From Fimenecus sp045602655 (GTDB taxonomy: Bacteria; Bacillota; Clostridia; Oscillospirales; Acutalibacteraceae): a DNA stretch of 15,993 nucleotides. Under the pieces are notes generated by a model that was not told the DNA's origin, made no database searches, and saw only the letters and a program-made list of their open reading frames with translations. Position numbers and translations under genes: made by a program. Where the stretch lies: the NCBI GenBank assembly GCA_045602655.1, contig JAZSBY010000054.1:1-15993 (forward strand). Reading direction: 5' to 3'. Shown one piece after another: positions 7,101 to 14,117 of the stretch (positions are counted from its first letter, which is position 1; each line of letters opens with the position of its first letter).

Positions 7101-8043
7101 CCCGGAAAAATTATCTAAAATTTATAATATAATTATTATTGTAGTTTCTTTTGCTATGCTTTTTTCCGTTGTAACAGGTATAGCATTCAGCCTGAGAAAC
7201 CAAAGCATTAAAATGCAGGTTCAGCAAAGCACAAGTGCTGTGAATAGTACAAGTGATTTTTCAGCGGAAACGCAGAGCCAGACTCAAACTACTACGGAAG
7301 TACCCAGTACGGAGGAATCCACAACAGAAACTACAACTGAGTCAACAACCGCACCTCCTGTGACAGAGCCTCCTACTCAGAAGCCCGACAAAGGACCTGT
7401 TATACCGCCGATTGTTGACGCAAAAGGAAAAACTGTATACCTTACCTTTGATGACGGTCCGTCAATTTACACAAAGCAGATTCTTGATGTGCTTGATAAA
7501 TACGGTGTAAAAGCAACCTTTTTTGTTGTTAACGGCAAGCAAAATCACCTTATGAAGGATATTGTTGACCGTGGCCATCAAATCGGACTTCACGCGTATG
7601 TTCATAAATATGAAGTGGTATATCAATCCGAACAAGCCTATTTTGATGATTTGAATAAAATCAACGAGGTGGTAAAGGCTGAAACGGGAGTGGAAACAAA
7701 ACTAATCCGTTTCCCCGGTGGTGGCAGTAATGTTATCAGTAAAAAATACTCAAAGGGACTTATGACAAAACTGACTGCATCCGTTACAGAAAAAGGTTAT
7801 TACTATTTTGACTGGAATTGCACCAACGGTGATGCCGAGGGAGCAAAAACTGTTTCCGACCAGTTATTTTTTTGTAGTAAATTTCCAAGAAGTGCTAATA
7901 ATATAATTGTGCTTATGCACGACAATAAAAAGCTTACCTTGGACTCTCTGCCGTACATTATTGAGTATTATAAGGCTTGCGGAATGGAATTCGGCATTTT
8001 AACCCCGGAAACACCACCTGCACACCATCCGGTTCATAACTAA
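7090..8043 (+). CDS. Membrane-anchored polysaccharide deacetylase (NodB domain, CE4)
   Basis: CE4 enzymes remove acetyl groups from cell-wall or other polysaccharides; peptidoglycan is the likely but unproven substrate. The 317-residue protein has a single N-terminal membrane segment (about 12-34), a Thr/Ser/Pro/Glu-rich linker (about 47-105) and a NodB domain (about 115-305). Visible motifs are TFDDGP with Asp121-Asp122, the metal-binding pair His168/His172 in HAYVH, RFPGGG with Arg207, DWN at 241-243 and LMHD with His277-Asp278. The usual Ser or Thr after the first histidine is Ala here. The TTG start at 7090 is supported by AAGGAAG at 7077-7083, six bases upstream, and it is the only start that includes the membrane helix. 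The gene overlaps trmD by 11 bases. The catalytic domain should face outside the cell. Confidence 0.9.
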   Translation: MNFNPEKLSKIYNIIIIVVSFAMLFSVVTGIAFSLRNQSIKMQVQQSTSAVNSTSDFSAETQSQTQTTTEVPSTEESTTETTTESTTAPPVTEPPTQKPDKGPVIPPIVDAKGKTVYLTFDDGPSIYTKQILDVLDKYGVKATFFVVNGKQNHLMKDIVDRGHQIGLHAYVHKYEVVYQSEQAYFDDLNKINEVVKAETGVETKLIRFPGGGSNVISKKYSKGLMTKLTASVTEKGYYYFDWNCTNGDAEGAKTVSDQLFFCSKFPRSANNIIVLMHDNKKLTLDSLPYIIEYYKACGMEFGILTPETPPAHHPVHN

Positions 8044-8165
8044 CATATTACACAAAAAAGTTTGAACATTATGGCAAAATTGCACAAAGATAAAACCCTT
8101 AAAAAAGTCGTTTTTGTTCCTCTGACTGAAATATTGTTTTTCGACCAAAACTATAATTTTTTTCG

Positions 8166-8193
8166 TTGACGAGGAAAAGTTTTGTGATATAAT
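8166..8193 (+). promoter_or_regulatory. Promoter of ptsH
   Basis: TTGACG at 8166-8171 and TATAAT at 8188-8193 are 16 bases apart. The stretch 8044-8165 before it holds no gene and no convincing terminator for the deacetylase operon. The -35 box lies inside TCGT-TG-ACGA, a short inverted repeat, but I see no clear catabolite-response element. Confidence 0.75.
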
Positions 8194-8255
8194 ATAGTAG
8201 TAACAAAAGTGTATAATTATGTTATTCAATATTTTTCATTTGGGAGAATGAGACT

Positions 8256-8519
8256 ATGTATACTAAAGATGTAGAAGTTAAAAATCAAGTTGGTTTGCAC
8301 GCACGTCCTGCAACATTCTTTATCCAGAAAGCAAATGAATTCAAATCATCAATCTGGGTTGAAAAAGAAGACAGAAGAGTAAACGCAAAAAGCCTTTTAG
8401 GTGTTCTTTCACTCGGTATTATGGGTGGAACAACAATCCGTATCCTCGCAGGCGGTCCTGACGAAGAAACAGCAGTTGACGAACTTGTTAAACTTGTTGA
8501 ATCAGGCTTTGCTGAATAA
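8256..8519 (+). CDS. ptsH: Phosphocarrier protein HPr
   Basis: HPr carries phosphate from enzyme I to the sugar-specific EIIA proteins of the phosphotransferase system. In Bacillota, HPr phosphorylated on Ser46 works with CcpA in catabolite repression. The 87-residue protein has the active histidine at position 15 (NQVGLHARPATFF) and the regulatory serine at position 46 (VNAKSLLGVLSLGI), so it is a true HPr rather than a Crh, which lacks His15. GGGAG at 8242-8246 precedes the ATG by nine bases. It is a single-gene unit bounded by a promoter and a terminator; ptsI and hprK are not in the window. Confidence 0.95.
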   Translation: MYTKDVEVKNQVGLHARPATFFIQKANEFKSSIWVEKEDRRVNAKSLLGVLSLGIMGGTTIRILAGGPDEETAVDELVKLVESGFAE

Positions 8520-8535
8520 TTAAACAGGAAATTAG

Positions 8536-8570
8536 AGCACATCACCCGATGTGCTTTATTTTTTTATCTT
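8536..8570 (+). terminator. Intrinsic terminator after ptsH
   Basis: AGCACATC at 8536-8543 pairs with GATGTGCT at 8548-8555 around the loop ACCC, followed by a T-rich run (8556-8570). This is a classic intrinsic terminator 17 bases after the ptsH stop. Confidence 0.9.
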
Positions 8571-8583
8571 TTTGTGTTACAAT
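8555..8583 (+). promoter_or_regulatory. Possible uvrC promoter with extended -10
   Basis: TACAAT at 8578-8583 is preceded by TGT, giving an extended -10 (TGnTACAAT). The -35 position 17 bases upstream, TTTATT at 8555-8560, is weak and lies in the ptsH terminator T-run. uvrC needs some promoter after that terminator, and this is the best candidate. Confidence 0.5.
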
Positions 8584-8614
8584 AATAAAAACCATTTTGA
8601 AAGGAGTGAAATCT

Positions 8615-10459
8615 GTGAACGAAAAACTGCAAACTCTGCGTGAAAAGTCAATGAAATTGCCAATGACTCCCGGTGTTTATATTATGAAGAATAAGCAGGG
8701 TAAGATTATCTATATCGGCAAGGCTAAAAAACTTAAGAATCGTGTCAGCCAGTATTTCGGCTCGCAGAACAAACACTCTGTAAAAGTTCGCAAAATGGTA
8801 GAAAATGTTGATGATTTTGACTATATTCTAACCGATAGTGAATTTGAAGCGCTTGTCCTTGAAGCAAGTCTTATTAAGCAAAATCAACCTAAATACAACA
8901 TTCTTTTAAAGGATGATAAGGGTTACAGTTATATTAAAATCACCAATGAGCCTTATCGTAAAATTTCAGCAGTCTTGCAAAAAGACGATGAAAATGCAGA
9001 GTATATCGGCCCTTTCACAAGCTCATATTCCGTAAAACAGTCCGTTGACGAGGCAAACAAGATTTTCCGTCTGCCCCAGTGTAATAAGTCTTTTCCAAGG
9101 GACATAAAAAAAGGCAGACCTTGTCTTAATTTCCATATAAACCGTTGTATGGGTGTTTGTACGGGTAAAATCTCAAAGTCAGAATATGATGAGGCAGTAA
9201 AGGACGCCATAGATTTTCTTAATGGTGATATTTCTAAAATTATCAGAGAATTGAAAAACAAAATGAATGCTTGTGCCGAAAATCTTGACTTTGAAAATGC
9301 AGGAAAATACCGTGACAGAATCCGTGCAATCGAGAATATGCAGTCAAAACAAAAGGTTGTAAGTGAATCAAGGGAATCAAAGGATGTTTTTGCTGTGGCT
9401 ACCACCGATGAAAACATTTGTATTGCAGTTTTAAGATATGAAAAAGGCAAGCTCTGTGACAGCGAGCATTTTTTCTTTGACAGCGAAAAAACAGTTGAAA
9501 ATATTCGTTGCAATTTCCTTATTCAGTATTACGGAATGAATCGCACCGTACCCGACAAAGTCCTTGTTGATGAAATTTTTGAAGATATGGACTTGCTGGA
9601 GCAACACCTTACAAATATAAGAGGTAAAAAGTGTGTTGTAACAGTCCCGCAAAGAGGGGATAGTTTAAAGCTTATCAATATGTGCAGGGAAAACGCATAC
9701 GAACAGCTTGCACAGAAAAAAGGTAAGCAGTCAGGCACGATGAAAGCACTTGAGGAATTAAAAATTCTTTTGGCACTTCCCAAAACACCTGAATATATTG
9801 AGTCCTACGACATTTCTCACACAGGCGGTGAGGATAATGTGGCAGGTATGATTGTCTTTAAAAACGGCAGACCCTTAAAACGGGCATATCGTACATTCAA
9901 TATTAAATCTTTCACAGGGCAGGACGACTACGGCTCAATGCGAGAGGTTATTTCACGAAGATTTAATGAATACTTAAAATGTAAAGACGAAAACAAGGAA
10001 GAAGGCTTTGGCAGAATGCCCGACCTTATTTTGCTTGACGGTGGCAAAGGGCAAGTCAGTGTTGTAAAGGATGTCCTTAATGAAATGGGAATTGATGTAC
10101 CGCTTTTCGGTATGGTTAAGGACTCAAAGCACAAAACAAGAGCAATTACAGGTGACGGTGGAGAGATTGCAATAAACTCAGCAAGAAGTGTTTTCACTCT
10201 TGTGTCAGAAATTCAGGAGGAAGTCCATAGATTTTCAGTCAGCTTCCACCACAAAAAGCATACCAAGCGAGGACTCAGCCTTTCCCTTACCAAAATTGAC
10301 GGAATAGGGGAAAAGAAGGCACAAGAACTTTTGAAAGTCTTTAAAACCACTAAAAAAATAAAGGATGCCACCGTAACGGATTTAATGCAGGTCAAGGGCA
10401 TCAACAAAGAATTAGCAGAAAAGATTTATGAATTTTATAACGGAGAAGAATATGATTGA
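8615..10459 (+). CDS. uvrC: Excinuclease ABC subunit UvrC
   Basis: UvrC makes the two incisions around bulky DNA lesions in nucleotide excision repair, after UvrA and UvrB have located the damage. The 614 residues are a normal length. The N-terminal GIY-YIG nuclease has GVY at 20-22 and YIG at 33-35. Four cysteines at 156, 170, 178 and 182 form the metal-cluster region. A UVR (UvrB-interaction) motif lies at about 208-243. The RNase H-like endonuclease domain includes ESYDISHTGG and LILLDGGKGQ, and a C-terminal helix-hairpin-helix pair is marked by IDGIGEKKAQELL and VKGINKELAEKI. I chose the GTG at 8615 because AAGGAG at 8601-8606 sits eight bases upstream. The open frame upstream (from 8549) runs through the ptsH terminator and is not coding. 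It overlaps the next gene by eight bases. Confidence 0.96.
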   Translation: MNEKLQTLREKSMKLPMTPGVYIMKNKQGKIIYIGKAKKLKNRVSQYFGSQNKHSVKVRKMVENVDDFDYILTDSEFEALVLEASLIKQNQPKYNILLKDDKGYSYIKITNEPYRKISAVLQKDDENAEYIGPFTSSYSVKQSVDEANKIFRLPQCNKSFPRDIKKGRPCLNFHINRCMGVCTGKISKSEYDEAVKDAIDFLNGDISKIIRELKNKMNACAENLDFENAGKYRDRIRAIENMQSKQKVVSESRESKDVFAVATTDENICIAVLRYEKGKLCDSEHFFFDSEKTVENIRCNFLIQYYGMNRTVPDKVLVDEIFEDMDLLEQHLTNIRGKKCVVTVPQRGDSLKLINMCRENAYEQLAQKKGKQSGTMKALEELKILLALPKTPEYIESYDISHTGGEDNVAGMIVFKNGRPLKRAYRTFNIKSFTGQDDYGSMREVISRRFNEYLKCKDENKEEGFGRMPDLILLDGGKGQVSVVKDVLNEMGIDVPLFGMVKDSKHKTRAITGDGGEIAINSARSVFTLVSEIQEEVHRFSVSFHHKKHTKRGLSLSLTKIDGIGEKKAQELLKVFKTTKKIKDATVTDLMQVKGINKELAEKIYEFYNGEEYD

Positions 10460-11111
10460 TACAATAATTTTTGATTTGGACGGCACACTTTTAAACACAC
10501 TCGAGGATTTGAGGGATAGTGTAAACTTTGCACTCAAAAAGCAGAATTTCCCTTTACGCACACTTTCCGAAATCCGTTCATTCGTGGGCGACGGAATTCG
10601 TGTTTTAATGGAAAGAGCAGTGCCGAAAAATACTGATGCGGAAACCTTTGAAATCTGCTTTGCAGACTTTAATGCTTATTACAAGGTACATATGGAAGAT
10701 AAAACTGCACCTTATGAGGGCATAAATGAAATGCTTTCCAATATCAAAAAAGCAGGATTTAAAACTGCCATTGTAACTAATAAAGTGGATTATGCCGCAC
10801 AGGATTTGTGCAAGAGAATGTTTGGCAAAAATATTGATTTGGTTGTGGGCAGTGTTGATAACAGACCAAATAAGCCTGCACCCGACGGAGCGTTTTATGC
10901 CATTGAAACTCTTGGCAGTAATAAAGAAAGCACAATTTTTGTAGGGGATGCCGATACGGATATTCTCACAGCAAAAAATGCAGGACTAAAATCCATTGGT
11001 GTCCTTTGGGGTTTTCGTGACCGTGAAATTATTGAAGAAAAAGGGGCAGAATATATGGCGGAAACAGTAAACGACCTTGAAAAACTGCTTATTTCCTTAA
11101 AAAACGGGTAG
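10452..11111 (+). CDS. HAD-family hydrolase, phosphoglycolate phosphatase-like
   Basis: This is a haloacid dehalogenase superfamily phosphatase of the Gph/PpaX/PGMB type. The substrate cannot be fixed from sequence: phosphoglycolate, pyrophosphate and sugar phosphates are all possible. The 219-residue protein has motif I FDLDGTLLNT with nucleophile Asp8 and Asp10, a helical cap (about 15-85), motif II IVTN with Thr109, motif III Lys141 in KPAPD, and motif IV VGDADTD with Asp166 and Asp170. All catalytic positions are present. The ATG at 10452 lies inside the end of uvrC (eight-base overlap), with CGGAGAAG a few bases upstream. An in-frame ATG at 10428 is less likely because it lies before that site. 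A role in clearing phosphoglycolate from DNA repair would suit the uvrC coupling, but that is inference. Confidence 0.88.
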   Translation: MIDTIIFDLDGTLLNTLEDLRDSVNFALKKQNFPLRTLSEIRSFVGDGIRVLMERAVPKNTDAETFEICFADFNAYYKVHMEDKTAPYEGINEMLSNIKKAGFKTAIVTNKVDYAAQDLCKRMFGKNIDLVVGSVDNRPNKPAPDGAFYAIETLGSNKESTIFVGDADTDILTAKNAGLKSIGVLWGFRDREIIEEKGAEYMAETVNDLEKLLISLKNG

Positions 11112-11136
11112 AAATTACTGAAAAAACCTGAAAAAT

Positions 11137-11165
11137 TTGACAAATAGACAAAAAAATGAGATAAT
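11137..11165 (+). promoter_or_regulatory. Promoter of the rsmD-coaD operon
   Basis: TTGACA at 11137-11142 and GATAAT at 11160-11165 are 17 bases apart, about 30 bases before the rsmD start. No terminator is visible after the preceding phosphatase gene, so some read-through is possible. Confidence 0.8.
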
Positions 11166-11194
11166 ACAATGTAACGATAAAACGGAGTGAATGT

Positions 11195-11734
11195 ATGAGA
11201 GTAATCACAGGCGAAGCAAGAGGCAGAAAACTCATAACTCTTGAGGGTGAGGATGTAAGACCTACAACTGACAGAGTTAAAGAGGGAATGTTCAATATTA
11301 TTCAGTTTGAGCTGGAGGGAGCATCCGTGCTTGACTTGTTTGCAGGGTCAGGACAGTTGGGTATTGAAGCGTTAAGCCGTGGTGCCAAGCATTGTACATT
11401 TGTTGACTCATCAAGTCGTTCAATTGACATTGTAAAACAAAATCTTAAAGCTGTGGGTTTTGAAAAACGAGCAAGTGTTTTCTGCGGTGACGGTAAAATG
11501 TATATCAATTTAAGTCACGATAAGTTTGATGTAGCACTTCTTGACCCACCTTACAACAAACAGATTTTAGATGATGTTCTGCCCGTTGTGGCAGAAAAAA
11601 TGACGGATTACGGCGTAATCCTCTGCGAAAGCGAATTGAGAGAGGTTTTACCTGAAACAGCAGGCGAATTTAGCATATTCCGTGAGTATAAATACGGTAA
11701 AATTAAAATTACCGCATACAGAAAGAATAAGTGA
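11195..11734 (+). CDS. rsmD: 16S rRNA (guanine966-N2)-methyltransferase RsmD
   Basis: RsmD methylates G966 of 16S rRNA on the assembled small subunit, using S-adenosylmethionine. The 179-residue protein begins MRVITGEARGRKL with the VRPTTDRVKEGMFNI segment typical of the family. It has the cofactor motif VLDLFAGSGQLGIEA (residues 45-59) and the catalytic DPPY at 117-120. GGAG at 11184-11187 precedes the ATG by seven bases; a closer ATG at 11191 is out of frame. The rsmD-coaD pairing is conserved across many bacteria and supports both assignments. Confidence 0.95.
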   Translation: MRVITGEARGRKLITLEGEDVRPTTDRVKEGMFNIIQFELEGASVLDLFAGSGQLGIEALSRGAKHCTFVDSSSRSIDIVKQNLKAVGFEKRASVFCGDGKMYINLSHDKFDVALLDPPYNKQILDDVLPVVAEKMTDYGVILCESELREVLPETAGEFSIFREYKYGKIKITAYRKNK

Positions 11735-11739
11735 GAAAT

Positions 11740-12234
11740 ATGAAAACAGTAATTTGTCCGGGTAGTTTTGACCCGGTAACTAACGGACATCTTGACATTA
11801 TCAGCCGTAGCTCGGCACTTTTCGACAGGGTGATTGTGGTTGTTATGAAAAACCCGTCAAAGAAGAATTTCTGCTTCACACCTGAGGAGAGAGCCGACCT
11901 GATAAGGCGTTGTACCAAGGATTTTCACAATGTTGAGGTTGATACATACGAGGGCTTGCTTGCCGAGTATGCAAAGGAAAAGGGTGCTGTTGCAGTTGTA
12001 AAAGGGCTTCGTGCCGTGTCCGACTTCGAATATGAATTCCAGCAGGCACAGATGAACAAAAAGCTCAATAGTCAGCTTGAAACGGTTTTCATAAATACAA
12101 GGGTTGAAAACCTGTATCTCAGTTCAAGTGCAGTTAAGCAGATTTGCGAATTAGGTGGGGACATAAGCGATTTTGTTCCCCATGAAATTCGTGATGATAT
12201 AGTTAAAAGAATTAAAAGAGGTGTGAGCAAATGA
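11740..12234 (+). CDS. coaD: Phosphopantetheine adenylyltransferase
   Basis: CoaD transfers AMP from ATP to 4'-phosphopantetheine to make dephospho-CoA, the penultimate step of coenzyme A synthesis. The 164-residue product has the usual length. GSFDPVTNGH (residues 8-17) carries the TxGH nucleotidyltransferase motif with His17. Arg91 in GLRAVSDFEYEFQ and the SSS at 128-130 are family landmarks. I chose the ATG at 11740, which gives the standard MKTVICPGSF start. A GTG at 11731 would overlap the rsmD stop and add three residues. The ribosome binding site is weak for either start, so coupling to rsmD translation is plausible. Its 3' end overlaps the next gene by four bases (ATGA). Confidence 0.95.
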   Translation: MKTVICPGSFDPVTNGHLDIISRSSALFDRVIVVVMKNPSKKNFCFTPEERADLIRRCTKDFHNVEVDTYEGLLAEYAKEKGAVAVVKGLRAVSDFEYEFQQAQMNKKLNSQLETVFINTRVENLYLSSSAVKQICELGGDISDFVPHEIRDDIVKRIKRGVSK

Positions 12235-12764
12235 CAATAGAAAGCTTACTTGAAGAGATTGAATCAATACTTGAAGAGGGAAAATCAGTTCCTTTTACTT
12301 CAAATCTTTTGGTTGATGTCAATGCAATCAAAACAGCTATTGAGGACATAAGACTCAATATGCCTGATGAACTTATGCAGGCAAGAAAAATCGCTTCAGA
12401 GAGAAAAGAAATTCTCACAGGTGCACAGGATAACGCAGATAAGATTATCGAAAAAGCACATGTCCGTGCAAAGGAAATCATTTCTGAAGACGAAATCACA
12501 AGAGGTGCAGAGGTTCAGGCTGAAGAGATTATTCAGCAGGCAAGACAGACTGCAAACGAAATCGTTGAACAGGCAAGAGCATCTGCAACTGAACTTACAG
12601 AGCAGGCAAGAGCTTGGGCAAAGGATATGCGTACAAGTGCAAGCGAATATGTTGAAAGCATCGTCGCTGTTGCTGATGAAACTCTCACAAATTCAGTTAA
12701 CGAAATCCGTCGTGCTCGTCAGCATTTAAAGGCAGCATCACAATCAAAGAGAATTGACGAATAA
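12231..12764 (+). CDS. Coiled-coil protein with hendecad repeats, ATP synthase stalk-like, unknown function
   Basis: I can assign no enzymatic function. The 177-residue protein is hydrophilic and almost entirely helical, with no signal peptide or membrane segment. Residues 63-84 and 91-134 form six 11-residue repeats with the pattern xxAxxxAxEII, for example QQARQTANEIV, EQARASATELT and EQARAWAKDMR; a six-residue insert separates the two blocks. Such hendecads form right-handed or straight coiled coils, as in the peripheral stalks of F- and V-type ATPases. That probably explains annotations of similar proteins as ATPase subunit-like. DivIVA-like division scaffolds are another possible relation. 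It starts with an ATG overlapping the coaD stop by four bases, so it is translationally coupled, and it ends the rsmD-coaD operon. Confidence 0.75.
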   Translation: MTIESLLEEIESILEEGKSVPFTSNLLVDVNAIKTAIEDIRLNMPDELMQARKIASERKEILTGAQDNADKIIEKAHVRAKEIISEDEITRGAEVQAEEIIQQARQTANEIVEQARASATELTEQARAWAKDMRTSASEYVESIVAVADETLTNSVNEIRRARQHLKAASQSKRIDE

Positions 12765-12799
12765 ATATCGTCTTTAGATTACTGCAAATTAAAAATCAT

Positions 12800-12805
12800 T
12801 ATAAT
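12800..12805 (+). promoter_or_regulatory. Candidate -10 box upstream of the DUF4830 gene
   Basis: A perfect TATAAT sits at 12800-12805, but no good -35 hexamer is visible 16-18 bases upstream (GATTAC at 12777-12782). If active, transcription would start near 12811-12813, at the base of the following hairpin. Confidence 0.4.
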
Positions 12806-12809
12806 TCAT

Positions 12810-12851
12810 CACCTCGCAGCATATTTATTTATATAAATAGTGTTCGAGGTG
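12810..12851 (+). promoter_or_regulatory. Hairpin sequestering the ribosome binding site of the DUF4830 gene
   Basis: CACCTCG at 12810-12816 pairs perfectly with CGAGGTG at 12845-12851, which contains the ribosome binding site GAGGTG (12846-12851), eight bases before the ATG. Inside, TATTTA at 12822-12827 pairs with TAAATA at 12834-12839. The left arm with its two preceding bases (ATCACCTC) matches the 3' end of 16S rRNA. The run TTTGTCTT after the stem also allows a terminator reading. Confidence 0.6.
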
Positions 12852-12859
12852 TTTGTCTT

Positions 12860-13330
12860 ATGTTCGTGTATTCAGTTCAGTCAAAGCATATCAAGGTAAT
12901 AGCAGTAGGTCTGTTTGCAATTTTCACGGTAGTTTCTTTAATGGTGCTTTCCCGTGAAAGTAAGCAGACAAGTAATGATGGCAGTATCAGCCTTAAAGCG
13001 TCTACTCATCAGGAGAGAATGGCATTTATCTCTCAATTCGGTTGGGAATTACAAGAAGAACCCATTGAGATTAAAGAGGTTATAATTCCGACAGAATTTG
13101 ACGATACCTATACTGCATACAATGAAATTCAAAAGGAACAAGGGTTTGATTTAACCGAATATGCAGGTGTCCGTGCAAAACGCTGGACATATATTGTAAA
13201 GAATTATGAGGGTTATGAAAACGGCGAGTGCATACACGCCAATATTTTAGTCTATGACGGGATTGTCATTGGCGGTGATATTTGTTCCGTGGAGCTTGAC
13301 GGCTTTATGCACGGATTTTCAAAACCATAA
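12860..13330 (+). CDS. DUF4830 domain-containing membrane-anchored protein
   Basis: The function is unknown; the protein resembles DUF4830 proteins found mainly in Clostridia (recognised from sequence pattern, not checked against a database). It has 156 residues. An N-terminal membrane segment at about 11-30 probably leaves the rest outside the cell. The domain (about 48-156) starts with the conserved-looking QERMAFISQFGWEL, then EVIIPTEFDDTY, a YNEIQKEQGFDLTEYAG segment, a beta-rich YIVKNYEGY stretch and a C-terminal GDICSVELDGFMHGF. The ATG at 12860 has GAGGTG as its ribosome binding site, buried in a predicted hairpin. rsuA follows 27 bases later, probably in the same transcript. Confidence 0.8.
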   Translation: MFVYSVQSKHIKVIAVGLFAIFTVVSLMVLSRESKQTSNDGSISLKASTHQERMAFISQFGWELQEEPIEIKEVIIPTEFDDTYTAYNEIQKEQGFDLTEYAGVRAKRWTYIVKNYEGYENGECIHANILVYDGIVIGGDICSVELDGFMHGFSKP

Positions 13331-13343
13331 GTAGTGGCTACTT
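13329..13343 (+). other. Small stem-loop at the DUF4830 gene stop codon, before the rsuA ribosome binding site
   Basis: AAGTAG at 13329-13334 pairs with CTACTT at 13338-13343 around the loop TGG, overlapping the TAA stop and ending four bases before CGGAG of rsuA. It is too short and lacks a T-run to be a terminator. It may affect re-initiation. Confidence 0.35.
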
Positions 13344-13357
13344 GAACGGAGTTTTAA

Positions 13358-14071
13358 ATGGAAAGACTTGATAAAATACTTGCTTCCCAGGGTACACTTT
13401 CTCGCCGTGATGTGAAAGAACTTATAAAAAAAGGTCTTGTCACGGTGAACGGTACTGTGGTGAAGGACAGTTCTTTAAAAATTGATGAAAACAAGGATAC
13501 TGTTTTTCTCGATGGCGAGGAATTGACACTCAAAAAACATATTTATATTATGATGAATAAGCCACAGGGGATTATCTCTGCAAGTGACAGTAAGGACGAC
13601 AAAACCGTTGTTGACCTTGTGCCGGATTATCTTTATCGCAAAGGGCTTTTTCCTGCGGGCAGACTTGATAAGGACACAACAGGCTTTGTGTTAATTACTG
13701 ATGACGGTGACTTTGCCCATAAAATTCTTTCACCTAAAAACCATATTTTCAAAACCTATATTGCAGGGCTTGAGCATAGCCTTGGCAGTACTGAAATAGA
13801 AATCCTTGAAAAGGGCATAACTCTTGCCGACGGTACGGAGCTTAAAGAGGCAAAGGTTGAGATTTTAGAGGACGGGGACAAGCCTCTTGTGAAAATTATG
13901 ATTTGCGAGGGCAAATACCATCAGGTAAAAAGAATGTTTGCGGCAGCAGGAAATAAGGTGGTGTCCCTTCATCGTTCAAAAATGGGAAGTCTGGAACTTG
14001 ACGGCAGTTTGAAACCGGGCGAATGTCGTGAAATAACAGCCGAAGAACTGCTTTTAGTTCAGAAAAAATAA
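13358..14071 (+). CDS. rsuA: RsuA-type 16S rRNA pseudouridine synthase
   Basis: RsuA-family enzymes convert uridine to pseudouridine in rRNA; E. coli RsuA modifies U516 of 16S rRNA. The 237-residue protein has an N-terminal S4 RNA-binding domain (about 1-48, MERLDKILASQGTLSRRDVK) and a synthase domain. The catalytic motif is GRLDKDTTG with Asp104, followed by VLITDDGDFAHKILSP and the C-terminal GKYHQVKRMFAAAGN segment. The length and motif wording fit RsuA better than RluB, RluE or RluF, but the exact target cannot be proved. CGGAG at 13347-13351 precedes the ATG by six bases. The gap from the previous gene is 27 bases. Confidence 0.88.
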   Translation: MERLDKILASQGTLSRRDVKELIKKGLVTVNGTVVKDSSLKIDENKDTVFLDGEELTLKKHIYIMMNKPQGIISASDSKDDKTVVDLVPDYLYRKGLFPAGRLDKDTTGFVLITDDGDFAHKILSPKNHIFKTYIAGLEHSLGSTEIEILEKGITLADGTELKEAKVEILEDGDKPLVKIMICEGKYHQVKRMFAAAGNKVVSLHRSKMGSLELDGSLKPGECREITAEELLLVQKK

Positions 14072-14102
14072 AAAATTAGTCATTTTGAACAAAGAAAAAC
14101 GA

Positions 14103-14117
14103 AGTTAAAAATTAACT
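14103..14117 (+). repeat. Palindrome upstream of the PucR/CdaR-type regulator gene
   Basis: AGTTAA at 14103-14108 and TTAACT at 14112-14117 form a perfect inverted repeat around AAA. It lies in the 198-base AT-rich gap between rsuA and the regulator, which otherwise holds only a promoter and A/T tracts. Two direct copies of TGAACAAA (14086-14093 and 14131-14138) flank it. It could be an operator; no T-run supports a terminator for rsuA. Confidence 0.35.

Noticed and set aside
7294..7383. Thr-coding repetitive DNA in the deacetylase as a possible tandem repeat or phase-variable tract
   Set aside because: The ACA/ACT codons vary and no exact repeat unit recurs, so it is an ordinary Thr-rich linker.
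8212..8217. Second TATAAT upstream of ptsH
   Set aside because: No -35 element lies at a proper distance; the pair at 8166/8188 is far better.
8549..8614. N-terminal extension of uvrC
   Set aside because: It runs through the tail of the ptsH terminator and the promoter region; the GTG at 8615 has a strong ribosome binding site and the usual UvrC start.
8953..9513. 186-codon minus-strand open frame inside uvrC
   Set aside because: It is antisense to well-conserved uvrC domains, Ser/Phe-rich, and has no supporting signals.
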